Under the pieces are notes generated by a model. That model was given only the letters and a program-made list of their open reading frames with translations, ran no database searches and was not told the DNA's origin. From Mesorhizobium sp. C432A (lineage in GTDB: Bacteria; Pseudomonadota; Alphaproteobacteria; Rhizobiales; Rhizobiaceae), in contig NZ_CP100470.1 in the NCBI RefSeq assembly GCF_030323145.1, forward strand, positions 1,550,001-1,614,000: DNA of 64,000 nt, written 5' to 3'. A program made the position numbers and the translations under genes. Positions 8,802 to 16,980 of the stretch are shown here, one piece after another. Position 1 is the first letter of the stretch, and every line of letters begins with the position of its first letter.

Positions 8802-9659
8802 ATGTCTCAAAGTCACCCGCATACCGATTTCACCTCGCGTTTCGCCATCGACCCGGTTGCCGCGGCTTCTATGGGCACCGACGAACTGCGGCACAACTTC
8901 CATATTGACGACCTGTTCCAGCCGGGACGCGTCAGCCTGACCTATGCCCATTATGACCGCATGATCGTCGGCGGCGCCGTGCCGGAAGGGACAGCGCTGC
9001 CGCTGGAAGCGATCAAGCCAACGGGGACCAGGAATTTTCTCGACCGCCGCGAGCTGATCATCGTCAACATCGGCGGCGCCGGCTCGGTGACGGCAGATGG
9101 CGACACCCACCAGTTGCAGGCGCGCGACATGCTCTATCTAGGCATGGGCAGCACCGACGTGGCGTTCGCGTCGGCCGACAAGGCAGCGCCGGCCAAATTC
9201 TATCTGCTCAGCGCCCCGGCGCATCACGCCTATCCGAACCGGCTGATCCGCATCGGCGACGCCAAGCGGCTCGACCTCGGCAGCAAGGAAACCTGCAATG
9301 AGCGCTCGATCTTCCAGTTCATCCATGCCGATGGCGTCAAGACCTGCCAGCTGGTCGTCGGCATGACGCAGCTGGCGCCGGGCTCGGTGTGGAACACCAT
9401 GCCTTGCCATGTGCATGACCGGCGCATGGAGGCCTATCTCTATTTCGACCTGCCGGAGACGGCGCGCGTCTTCCATTTCATGGGCGAGCCGGACGAAACC
9501 CGCCACATCGTCATGGCCAATGAGGAGGCAGTGCTGTCGCCCGGCTGGTCGATCCATTCAGGGGCAGGCACCTCGAATTATTCCTTCATCTGGGCGATGG
9601 CCGGCGACAATGTCGACTACACCGATGTCGACCCGGTGCCGCTGGGCGAACTGCGTTGA
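8802..9659 (+). CDS. kduI: 5-dehydro-4-deoxy-D-glucuronate isomerase
   Basis: 285 residues, close to E. coli KduI (278). KduI converts 5-keto-4-deoxyuronate to 2,5-diketo-3-deoxygluconate. The C-terminal cupin carries the zinc ligands in CHVHDRRMEAYLYF and the later GWSIHSGAGTSNY; the N-terminal part has MGTDELRHNFHIDDLF and the DRRELIIVNIGGAG strand. The start ATG at 8802 is 20 bases after the regulator stop. The gene overlaps kduD, which acts on its product. Confidence 0.96.
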   Translation: MSQSHPHTDFTSRFAIDPVAAASMGTDELRHNFHIDDLFQPGRVSLTYAHYDRMIVGGAVPEGTALPLEAIKPTGTRNFLDRRELIIVNIGGAGSVTADGDTHQLQARDMLYLGMGSTDVAFASADKAAPAKFYLLSAPAHHAYPNRLIRIGDAKRLDLGSKETCNERSIFQFIHADGVKTCQLVVGMTQLAPGSVWNTMPCHVHDRRMEAYLYFDLPETARVFHFMGEPDETRHIVMANEEAVLSPGWSIHSGAGTSNYSFIWAMAGDNVDYTDVDPVPLGELR

Positions 9660-10423
9660 GCGGCCCTTCCTCCTTCAGCCTGGCCGGCAAGCGCGTCCTG
9701 GTCACCGGCGCAAACACCGGCATCGGCCAGGGCATCGCGGTCTCGATCGCGCGCGCCGGCGGCACCGTCATCGGTGTCGGCCGCTCGGCGATGGACGACA
9801 CGGAAAGACAAGTCGCGGAAGCCGGCGGCCAGTTCGAGACTGTGCGGTGCGATCTCGCCGATCATGTTGCCGCCAAGGCCATGCTCGACCAGGTGTGGGA
9901 GAAGACCGGCCCGATCGACGGGCTGGTCAACAATGCCGGCATCATCCGCCGCGCCGATGCGGTCGATTTCTCGGAAACCGACTGGGACGACGTCGTCGAC
10001 GTCAATCTGAAGACGCTGTTCTTTCTCAGCCAGGGTTTTGCCAGGCGCGTGCTGACCGACCCGAGGCGGCGCGGCAAGATCGTCAACATCGCCTCGGTGC
10101 TGAGTTTCCAGGGCGGCATCCGCGTCGCGTCCTATACCGCGTCGAAACATGGCGCGCTCGGCATAACCCGGCTGCTGGCCTGCGAATGGGCGGCAAAAGG
10201 CATCAACGTCAACGCCATTGCGCCCGGCTATATCGAAACCAACAACACCGAGGCGTTGCGCGCCGATCCCGACCGCAGTGCTGCCATCCTGGCGCGCATT
10301 CCGGCGGGACGTTGGGGCGGGCCGGAAGACATAGGCGATGCCGCCGTGTTCCTGCTGGCGCCAGCGTCCGACTATATGCATGGCGCGGTGGTTCCCGTGG
10401 ACGGCGGCTGGCTGGCGCGATGA
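9656..10423 (+). CDS. kduD: 2-deoxy-D-gluconate 3-dehydrogenase / KduD short-chain dehydrogenase
   Basis: 255 residues from a TTG at 9656 that overlaps the kduI stop by four bases (TTGA), a coupled arrangement; no ATG fits the family start. It is a classical short-chain dehydrogenase: cofactor motif TGANTGIGQG near residue 18, NNAG, the catalytic Ser (IASVLSFQGG) and YTASK, then the DGGW C-terminus. KduD reduces 2,5-diketo-3-deoxygluconate to 2-keto-3-deoxygluconate with NADH. Being coupled to kduI strongly supports this role over a generic oxidoreductase. Confidence 0.94.
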   Translation: MSGPSSFSLAGKRVLVTGANTGIGQGIAVSIARAGGTVIGVGRSAMDDTERQVAEAGGQFETVRCDLADHVAAKAMLDQVWEKTGPIDGLVNNAGIIRRADAVDFSETDWDDVVDVNLKTLFFLSQGFARRVLTDPRRRGKIVNIASVLSFQGGIRVASYTASKHGALGITRLLACEWAAKGINVNAIAPGYIETNNTEALRADPDRSAAILARIPAGRWGGPEDIGDAAVFLLAPASDYMHGAVVPVDGGWLAR

Positions 10424-10433
10424 GGAGATGGTC

Positions 10434-10772
10434 ATGATTGAAGCCAAGATTTTCGCACAGCCCGGCGAGAGCGCGTGGACGCCGACGCCGGACGGCAACA
10501 GGCGGCGCGTTCTCGTCTCCACCGATGAGCTGATGATGGTCGAGTTCGGCTTCGACAAGGGCGGCGTCGGCGCGCTGCATTCGCACCCGCATGTCCAGGC
10601 CAGCTATGTCGCCGAAGGCCGCTTCGAGGTGACCATCGACGGCCGCACCGCGACCATCGAGACCGGCGGCAGCTTCATCGTGCCGTCCAATCTGGTGCAC
10701 GGCGTCAAGGCGCTGGAGGCCGGGCGCCTGGTCGACAGCTTTACCCCGCACCGCGCCGATTTCCTGGCCTGA
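10434..10772 (+). CDS. kdgF: KdgF-like cupin, unsaturated uronate ring-opening enzyme
   Basis: 112 residues, one cupin barrel. GAGGAG at 10422-10427 gives six bases to the ATG at 10434; the ATG at 10428 is too close. The metal site is visible in VGALHSHPHVQASYVAEGRF and in NLVHGVKAL; the C-terminus SFTPHRADFL also matches KdgF proteins. KdgF catalyses linearisation of 4,5-unsaturated galacturonate or glucuronate to 5-keto-4-deoxyuronate, the substrate of KduI. It follows kduD by 10 bases and is the last gene of the operon. Confidence 0.88.
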   Translation: MIEAKIFAQPGESAWTPTPDGNRRRVLVSTDELMMVEFGFDKGGVGALHSHPHVQASYVAEGRFEVTIDGRTATIETGGSFIVPSNLVHGVKALEAGRLVDSFTPHRADFLA

Positions 10773-10801
10773 CCTTTTTCGGCAATTCCAGAAACAGGAA
10801 A

Positions 10802-10826
10802 CCCGCGCCTCCTGGGGAGGCGCGGG
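10802..10826 (+). terminator. Hairpin after kdgF
   Basis: Perfect 11-base stem CCCGCGCCTCC / GGAGGCGCGGG with a TGG loop, 29 bases after the kdgF stop. The T run after it is poor (CTGTTG), so it may be a weak or Rho-assisted terminator of the uronate operon. Confidence 0.6.
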
Positions 10827-10884
10827 CTGTTGCCTGTGCGCTCGTGGCGCAGCGGTACTCGAAACATCGCCGCAGGGTTGGACG

Positions 10885-12141
10885 GTGCCGCAACATGGTG
10901 AAGATAGGTTTAACGATGCCAATCAGGTCGACCGGCCCAACATCAAGCTTGCCATCGAGCCCAAGCAGGACAGCAAGCGGCAGTTGCTCAACTTCATCGA
11001 GCGCCATCAGGGGCGCAGCGGCATCGTCTACTGCCTGTCGCGCAAGAAGACCGAAGAGATGGCGGCATTCCTCGAAAAGAACGGCGTCCCCGCGCTCGCC
11101 TATCACGCCGGCATGAGCAAGGAGGCGCGTGATGCCAACCAGAACGCCTTCATGACGCTGTCGGGCGTCGTCATGGTGGCGACCATCGCCTTCGGCATGG
11201 GGATCGACAAGCCTGATGTCGCGTATGTCTTCCACACCGACCTGCCGGGCAGCCTCGAGGCCTATTACCAGGAAATCGGCCGCGCCGGTCGCGACGGCCG
11301 GGCGGCGGAGGCGCATATGCTTTACGGCCTTGGCGACATCCGCATGCGCCGCATGTTCATCGACGACGAGGACGCCGCTGTCGAACACAAGCGCCGCTCG
11401 CATGGCCGGCTCGATACGCTGATCGGCTATTGCGAGACGGCCGAGTGCCGCCGCCAGGTGCTGCTCGGTTATTTCGGTGAAGAGGCGGTCCCTTGCGGCA
11501 ATTGCGACAATTGCCTGGAACAGGCGCCGCGCGCCGACGGCACCTCCGAGGCGCGCCTCATCCTGGCGGCGGTGGCGCAGAGCGGCGAGCGCTTCGGCGC
11601 CGGCCATGTCATCGACATCCTGATCGGCCACGAGACTGAAAAGATCGCGGCAAGGGGGCATCACAGGCTGGCAGCCTTCGGCAATGGCGCCGCGCACAAG
11701 AAGGATTTTTGGCAATCTATGATTCGCCAGCTGGTCGCGAACGGTTTCCTGATGCCGGACCCGGCCGGCCATGGCGGGTTGGCCATCGCGGACAAGGGCC
11801 ACGCACTCGGCCGGGACGAGGTGCCGTTCCAGTATCGGGTCGAGATGCGCACGCGCGCCGCGCGCCGCGCGGCTCGCGCCGGGCAGAGCCCCCAGAGCGA
11901 AAATGTAGATGCGTCGCTGCTCGCGGCGCTCAAGACGCTGCGGCTGCGTCTGGCCAAGGAACGCCAGGTGCCGGCCTATGTGGTGTTTTCGGATCGTACA
12001 CTGATCGACATGGCCGAGCGTCGTCCGCAAGACCTCGACGATTTTGCCGGGGTGAATGGCGTCGGCGCCGCCAAACTCAAGGAGTTCGGCAAGGCTTTTG
12101 TGAGCGCCATTGCCGCGCACCTTTCCGAGACGCCAGGCTGA
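10885..12141 (+). pseudogene. recQ: ATP-dependent DNA helicase RecQ, 5'-truncated
   Basis: The 418-residue frame enters RecQ at the join of the two helicase lobes (VDRPNIKLAIEPK). The second RecA-like lobe is present (GIVYCLSRKKTEEMAAFL, AFGMGIDKPDV, the QEIGRAGRDG motif VI), followed by the zinc site (C-x16-17-C-x2-C-x2-C type, ending PCGNCDNC), the winged-helix RQC domain and a C-terminal HRDC domain. The first lobe, about 200 residues with the Walker A and DEAH motifs, is absent upstream and replaced by unrelated sequence. An enzyme without it cannot bind ATP, so this is a remnant. The rest is unusually intact, which suggests a recent deletion or rearrangement at about 10,900. Confidence 0.85.
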
Positions 12142-12507
12142 AAGGGTTTTGCTGGACCAAAGCCCGATCCGGCATCAGTACGCCTTCAACTTGCCCGCCC
12201 GCTTATCCTTTCATTTTGGCGCTACCCTGCCGTAGGGGAATGGCCTTCTAAATTGTATGGAACCGTGACGACAACACACATTCCTGAATCTATGCGGTCG
12301 ATTCTTCGGATGTAGCCGTGACTATGGAAACCCGCTGTTGCGCGCGGATGGCGGTTTTCTCGGCCTTGGAGACGCTACCTCGGCAGCCGCTATCCGCTGA
12401 CCCGAATGGTATGATTCAGACCATCTTTGTTGTTGAAAACCCGCTTTCGACGGGAGTATAAAACTCGAGGTTACCATTGCTTTTCGTATAGAGGCTGTGG
12501 TGGAAAC
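12142..12507. other. Gap after the recQ remnant, no supported gene
   Basis: No coding region is supported here. At 12219-12238 it holds a 20-base motif GCGCTACCCTGCCGTAGGGG that recurs with two changes at 12981-13000. The base composition is less GC-rich than the flanks. Confidence 0.5.
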
Positions 12508-12690
12508 GTGGGTCCAATCCGCAAAGCATTGCCTTGCGTGGAAGTGGTCGAAGCCGGCGGCGGATGGTCCGTTCCTGTGGCCAAGGAAGACCAGGAAATT
12601 ACCCGATCATTCGTGATTGAACCGTTTGCGCTGTCCTATGCTGAGGGCCAGCGGATACGCCTGCATCTCGACAAGTTCGTTCGTCTGTAG
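12508..12690 (+). CDS. Small hypothetical protein
   Basis: 60 residues from a GTG at 12508 (VGPIRKALPCVEVVEAGG...), ending HLDKFVRL. GAGG at 12491-12494 is a possible ribosome site, though a little far; the frame stays open upstream to an ATG at 12427 but that part reads as non-coding. The product looks like a compact soluble domain with no motif I recognise. It precedes another small ORF by 14 bases, so the two may be co-transcribed. Confidence 0.45.
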   Translation: MGPIRKALPCVEVVEAGGGWSVPVAKEDQEITRSFVIEPFALSYAEGQRIRLHLDKFVRL

Positions 12691-12704
12691 AGAGGCTAAG
12701 CCCG

Positions 12705-12923
12705 ATGAAAGACCGGTGGGAACCTGACCACCAGTTCATTGAAAGCGCCCGCCGTAGCCAGCTCCGAGCGGAGAGCCAACTGGACTCCCTGCAATCGACC
12801 ATCGCCGAAACGCGACGCGTCCTAGAGGCTTCACGGAAGCTCTTGGAAAAGATAGGGAATGGCCGGTGCAGGTTGGGCATGCTTGTGGGGCTTCACCGCA
12901 CCGGCCACTGCGGGAAGATATGA
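12705..12923 (+). CDS. Small hypothetical protein with predicted coiled coil
   Basis: 72 residues beginning MKDRWEPDHQFIESARRS, preceded by GAGAGG about nine bases upstream. Residues about 10-50 are rich in Glu, Arg, Gln and Leu with heptad-like spacing (AESQLDSLQSTIAETRRVLE), which suggests a helical coiled coil. There is no recognisable domain. It lies just after the 60-residue ORF in the recQ-remnant patch; function unknown. Confidence 0.45.
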   Translation: MKDRWEPDHQFIESARRSQLRAESQLDSLQSTIAETRRVLEASRKLLEKIGNGRCRLGMLVGLHRTGHCGKI

Positions 12924-13430
12924 GGCCCCCCGCGCCGCCTAAGATATAGGCATATTAGCAATCGCGCAATTAACCCTATTGCGCTACCCAGCCGTAGAGG
13001 CAAGGAAATCGGAGAAGTTGGTGCCGGTTAACCGCCAGCACGCGAGCAAGTCATTCTGAAAGCATGAAAAACGCGATTTTGCTCGTGCCAATTGAGCGTC
13101 TGAAATCTAGTTCCTCCTGCCGATTATCCCTAAGTTAACTGGAATACTTATATCCCCGAAGGGTTGCGAATCAGTCGATTGTCAAGCGCATGCCATGGAG
13201 CAAGCAAGGGATCGATTTGAGCAGAAGGGCCGCAGCGGTCGAAGCGCGCTGGGAAATCCGAGCGGCTTCGGCAATTGTCCGCTCTGGCTCGCCCGCTACA
13301 ACTCGACTCGCGCAGTGTGGACGGAATCACCGGCCATGTGGACGAGAACAATCTGGCGATGTCGTTCACCGAGTTTCGTTCGCGCTACAGCCTCTAAGGG
13401 CAAGGTAATCAAGGCGCTCGGATCGCCGCC
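12924..13430. other. Gap before the AraC gene, possible degraded coding remnant
   Basis: About 500 bases, partly AT-rich at 12950-13160, with the second copy of the CTAC-N6-GTAG motif at 12981-13000. One frame ending at a TAA at 13395-13397 reads as plausible protein (...HVDENNLAMSFTEFRSRYSL) for about 50 residues but has no start codon and hits a stop upstream near 13218. It may be the tail of a lost gene. Nothing else is supported. Confidence 0.35.
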
Positions 13431-14369
13431 TCAGGCGGCTTCGCGTTCGGCCTGCGCAGTCGGGTCCGGCTCCTGGCGGCTGTACTGCCGCGGCGAACAG
13501 CCCATGACGCGCTTGAATGCCGTGCTGAAGGCGCTTTCGGATTCGTAGCCGAGCGCCAGGGCGATGACGGAAACCGGATCGCCGGAATGCATCAGCCTGT
13601 CGCCGGCCAGCATCATGCGCCAGCGCGTCAGATAATCCAGGGGTGAGGCCCCGACCGTCTGCTTGAATCTGAGCGCAAAAGTCGATCGCGACATGCCGGC
13701 GCGCTCCGCCAGTTGCTGCAATGTCCAGCCATGCGCCGGGTCCTCGTGCATGGCGCCGATCGCCGCGCCGATCTGCCTGTCGGTGAGTGCGAACAGCCAG
13801 CCGACATTGCCTTGCGCGGTCATATGCAGGCGCAAGGCCTCGATCAGGATCATGTGGGCGAGGTGCTCGACGATGAGAAAGCCGCCGGGACGCCGCTGGC
13901 GCAATTCCTGCATCATCCGCTCCACCGGCCAGCGAAGCGCCGAATGGTCGCTCTCGCCGCGGATGTGGACGATGGGCGGCAGCATCCGCAACAGGATGCC
14001 GGCATGGTCGCCGGACAGCGTGAAGCGACTGCTGACCAGGAGGAAATCGCCGCCGCCATTATGGACGGTGATGCCGCCGGTCCGCGCCGGTGAAAAGATC
14101 GTTCGCGCATCGACCGTCGGCAGGCCGAGATCGCTGGCAAGGCGGAAAGGCCGGCAGCGCGGCAACAGGAAGCAGTCGCCCACGTCCAGCCGCACCGCGT
14201 CAGGGACGCCCTCGACCGACAGCCAGCATCGGCCGGACACCACGGCGCCGCATTTGATGGCGGCCTGCTGGTCAGGGAACTGGATCGCCCAGTCGCCACC
14301 GGTTTCCAGCCCAGCCGACAGGTAATTGCGCGGCTTCAGTAGCGACAGCACGTCTGACAGCGGATCCAT
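13431..14369 (-). CDS. AraC-family transcriptional regulator
   Basis: 312 residues from the ATG at 14369. The N-terminal part (about residues 1-190) is a cupin-type sensor of the AraC_binding/cupin_6 kind. The C-terminal 100 residues hold two helix-turn-helix motifs: [21 protein letters not shown], then [20 protein letters not shown] and the typical [10 protein letters not shown] end. It is divergent from the NAD-dependent epimerase at 14497 and probably controls it; that pairing is common for this regulator type. Ligand unknown. Confidence 0.92.
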   Translation of the reverse strand: MDPLSDVLSLLKPRNYLSAGLETGGDWAIQFPDQQAAIKCGAVVSGRCWLSVEGVPDAVRLDVGDCFLLPRCRPFRLASDLGLPTVDARTIFSPARTGGITVHNGGGDFLLVSSRFTLSGDHAGILLRMLPPIVHIRGESDHSALRWPVERMMQELRQRRPGGFLIVEHLAHMILIEALRLHMTAQGNVGWLFALTDRQIGAAIGAMHEDPAHGWTLQQLAERAGMSRSTFALRFKQTVGASPLDYLTRWRMMLAGDRLMHSGDPVSVIALALGYESESAFSTAFKRVMGCSPRQYSRQEPDPTAQAEREAA

Positions 14370-14496
14370 GAGCGTTCTCGGACGATTGCGAAGATATCTC
14401 GGATTTTACAGTATAGATCGTATGATCGCAACCTTCTATCTCCTTCGGCAACGGGCTGCCTGTACGGCCTTCGCCGAAAACCAAGGAGAAATGATC

Positions 14497-15390
14497 ATGC
14501 GTGTGTTCGTTACCGGGGCTACCGGTTTTGTCGGTTCGGCTGTTGTGCGGGAATTGCTCGGGGCGGGCCATCAGGTGCTTGGCCTCGCGCGGTCGGAAGC
14601 AGGTGCGGAGTCGATCGTGGCCGCGGGCGCCGAGGCGCATCGCGGCGATATCGAGGATTTCGAGAGCCTGCGCAGCGGCGCTGCCCAATCGGATGGCGTC
14701 ATCCACACGGCCTTCAACCACGACTTTTCGAGATTCGCCGCCAGTTGCGCAGTTGACCAGCGCGCCATCGAAACGCTCGGCGCGGCGCTCGAGGGTTCCG
14801 AGCGGCCGCTGCTTGTCACCTCCGGACTCGCCGGTTTTGCTCAGGGAAGGCCGGCAACCGAAGACGACAAACCTGCGCCTCCATCGGTCTCCATGCCGCG
14901 CGCTTCGGAAGCAACGGCCGTGGCGCTCGCAGCGCGCGGGGTGCGCGCATCGACGGTGCGGCTGGCGCCGACCGTCCATGGCGAGGGCGATCACGGTTTC
15001 GTGCCGATGCTGATTGCCATTGCGCGTGAAAAGGGCGTCTCGGCCTATGTCGGCGACGGCGCAAATCGCTGGGCGGCGGTGCACCGGTTCGACGCCGCCA
15101 CCCTGTACAGGCTGGCGCTGGAGAAGGGGGCGGGCGGCGTCAGCTATCATGCGGTTGCCGAACAGGGCGTGGCGAGCAAAGAGATCGCCGAGATCATCGG
15201 CCGCCGGCTCGGCCTGCCGGTCGTTTCCATAGGCCCCGAGGAGGCGGCTGCGCATTTCGGCTTTCTCGGGCATTTCATCGGCAGGGACTTGTCGGCGTCA
15301 AGTGAGCAGACCCGCACTGCGCTGGGATGGCAGCCGACCGGGCTTGGGCTCATCGCCGATCTCGACCGTCCCGGCTATTTCGAGGCCTGA
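14497..15390 (+). CDS. NAD(P)-dependent epimerase/dehydratase-family protein (extended SDR)
   Basis: 297 residues from the ATG at 14497, seven bases after AAGGAGA; the ATG at 14491 is too close to it. The Rossmann start [17 protein letters not shown] is clear. The usual catalytic Tyr-x3-Lys is not seen in its normal place (the region reads [18 protein letters not shown]), so it belongs with atypical SDR proteins that bind NADP but may act as reductases or quinone/flavin-type enzymes. It is divergent from the AraC regulator with a 127-base shared control region. Substrate unknown. Confidence 0.85.
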   Translation: MRVFVTGATGFVGSAVVRELLGAGHQVLGLARSEAGAESIVAAGAEAHRGDIEDFESLRSGAAQSDGVIHTAFNHDFSRFAASCAVDQRAIETLGAALEGSERPLLVTSGLAGFAQGRPATEDDKPAPPSVSMPRASEATAVALAARGVRASTVRLAPTVHGEGDHGFVPMLIAIAREKGVSAYVGDGANRWAAVHRFDAATLYRLALEKGAGGVSYHAVAEQGVASKEIAEIIGRRLGLPVVSIGPEEAAAHFGFLGHFIGRDLSASSEQTRTALGWQPTGLGLIADLDRPGYFEA

Positions 15391-15666
15391 TCAGGCCGGC
15401 CAGTCGCGTTGCATTGCACGACCGACAGCCTGGCGATCAGCGGCAGTGCCAGCAACACGGCCAGACGCAGCCCGCCGAGCGGGCAGCACCGTCGTGCTGC
15501 TGGAACCGCCGCCACATCTGTATGGCGGCAAGCAGAACGAACACGGCGTAGGCCGACCGCAGCCCGGACGAGCTGCTCGCCCGTCGCCGGAAAGCCGGCG
15601 AAGACATGGCCTCGTCATGGCAGACCTACCTTGCTACGGGGATGCGCGCGCGATTCCCGCGCCTAG
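15391..15666. other. Gap with possible membrane-protein remnant on the minus strand
   Basis: On the minus strand two adjacent frames read as hydrophobic peptide: one gives LRSAYAVFVLLAAIQMWRRF and, after an apparent frameshift, another gives LRLAVLLALPLIARLSVV. This resembles the decayed end of an integral membrane protein, perhaps a permease of the TauE/SafE kind, but it is too short to name. No intact gene is supported. Confidence 0.3.
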
Positions 15667-16713
15667 TTAGAGATCGCCCTTCCTCACCTTGCCGTAAACG
15701 ATATTCCGGTTCGAGCCATAGTAGACTTTCGCGTCGAAAGGACTCCCGCCGAGGGCGGCATTGATGATGTCCCACATATCGTCGGCCGAACGTAGGATGA
15801 GCGGCCAATCCATGAAAGTCTCCATGTAACCATCCGTCGTTATCTCGTCGCTGAAATTGGCAAACAGGAATTCGCCACCGGGCTTGACGAGTTCCATGGC
15901 TCTTTGAAGCAGGCGGACGCCGATGGCACGCGGCAGGTAATCGTAAAGCCCCGATGCGTAGACGAGATCGAATGTGCCAAGGGCGTAGGCGCGGCGTAGG
16001 ATGCCGCGTACGGAACCCTGGACTGCCTCGACTGCCGTGCCGGCAAAGTCGTGGTTCACCGTGGCTACGCTGACGGGGTCCTGATCCAGGCCGATCCAAC
16101 GTTGCAGTTTATGCCTGGCCAACGCGTCGGAGCGTTCGGCTTCCCTGAGGTGGCCGCAGGCAATCGCCAGCACCTCAGCCTTTTCCACACTGCTGGCCGT
16201 CTCGTCCACGGTCCTGGCCAGAATATCCCGCCGCTCGCGCCCCGCCACCGAACTGGCAGCTTCACTGGTGTACGCATAGATTTGCCGACCAAGTAAGGTC
16301 GACGAGGCCACGATCTCGTCGGCGATCGGATGCTTGTAGTAAATATCCAGCAGGCCTGCATCGCCCGAATACCCGCGCGGTTTTTCGACCGACCACCGCG
16401 TGAACGGGTCCTGGAGCAAATATTCCGCGACCCGATGCTGCTGAGCCAAAGGAACGAGTTTCTGCCAAACCGCGGTAGCAACCTGCCGGCGGAGCTTGTG
16501 GAGTCGCCCCGCCAAACGATGGACGACGGGGGCGGCCGGTTTGTTTCGCGCAAAGGCTTGATGAGCAAGGTCCAGTATCAGGGCGAGCTGGGCCGTGCTG
16601 TCCCTCAACTCGTCGGAGTCAGCCGCCTCTTCGGAGGTCGCAACATGTTTCTTCATCAGCCTGGTGGTGACCAGGCTGTATTGGTCGAGCTGCAGTTTTG
16701 GCTTGATAGGCAT
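15667..16713 (-). CDS. Class I SAM-dependent methyltransferase, resembling 3-hydroxy fatty acid methyl ester synthases
   Basis: 348 residues from the ATG at 16713, with GGAGAG upstream. The N-terminal third is helical and without motif; residues about 165-330 form a methyltransferase fold: EVLAIACGHLREAE (motif I in altered form), IGLDQDPVSVATV (acidic residue for SAM ribose), FDLVYASGLYDYLP (motif IV) and LVKPGGEFLFANFS. The YSGDAGLLDIYY region and the fold resemble proteins annotated as extracellular-factor 3-hydroxypalmitate methyl ester biosynthesis (PhcB-like). That assignment is by memory of the family and moderate. It is divergent from a GGDEF-EAL gene. Confidence 0.7.
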   Translation of the reverse strand: MPIKPKLQLDQYSLVTTRLMKKHVATSEEAADSDELRDSTAQLALILDLAHQAFARNKPAAPVVHRLAGRLHKLRRQVATAVWQKLVPLAQQHRVAEYLLQDPFTRWSVEKPRGYSGDAGLLDIYYKHPIADEIVASSTLLGRQIYAYTSEAASSVAGRERRDILARTVDETASSVEKAEVLAIACGHLREAERSDALARHKLQRWIGLDQDPVSVATVNHDFAGTAVEAVQGSVRGILRRAYALGTFDLVYASGLYDYLPRAIGVRLLQRAMELVKPGGEFLFANFSDEITTDGYMETFMDWPLILRSADDMWDIINAALGGSPFDAKVYYGSNRNIVYGKVRKGDL

Positions 16714-16980
16714 GCCGTTTACTCTCCGGTTTACCGCCCCGGTCCCCGGCCAGCAGCATAGGTGCGCCGCCAACCAATGCTAACAATTTTAATAAAATTT
16801 TAGCAAAATTTTAATCAACGGGACGGCCATCAATCCTGCAAACTGGCTAAATCCGAACCGCCCGTTTACCCTCGGTTAGCGACATCTGACTTTTCTTGCG
16901 GACAGGGACGTCTTCATTCCCCGACCGCAGGCGACGTCGGCTGTTGCATTCGCTACTGCAGATCGCGGAGGAGCGTTGCG
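16714..16980. promoter_or_regulatory. Divergent control region of the methyltransferase and GGDEF-EAL genes
   Basis: The 267-base gap contains a very AT-rich stretch (about 16785-16815) made of repeated AATTTTAATAAAATTTTAGC-type runs that form inverted repeats. In this GC-rich genome this marks likely promoters and bent or easily melted DNA. Confidence 0.4.

Noticed and set aside
10838..10895. tRNA-like start GCTCGTGGCGCAGCGGTA
   Set aside because: It resembles a tRNA D-arm, but there is no matching acceptor stem, anticodon arm or T arm downstream; a fragment at most.
13190..13548. ATG-started frames in the gap before the AraC gene
   Set aside because: Two overlapping frames, Arg/Ser-rich, one running into the 3' end of the AraC gene on the other strand; no ribosome site or domain.
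14326..14496. Longer N-terminus for the NAD-epimerase from the ATG at 14326
   Set aside because: It would overlap the AraC start and its promoter; the Rossmann motif begins right at the ATG at 14497 behind a good ribosome site.
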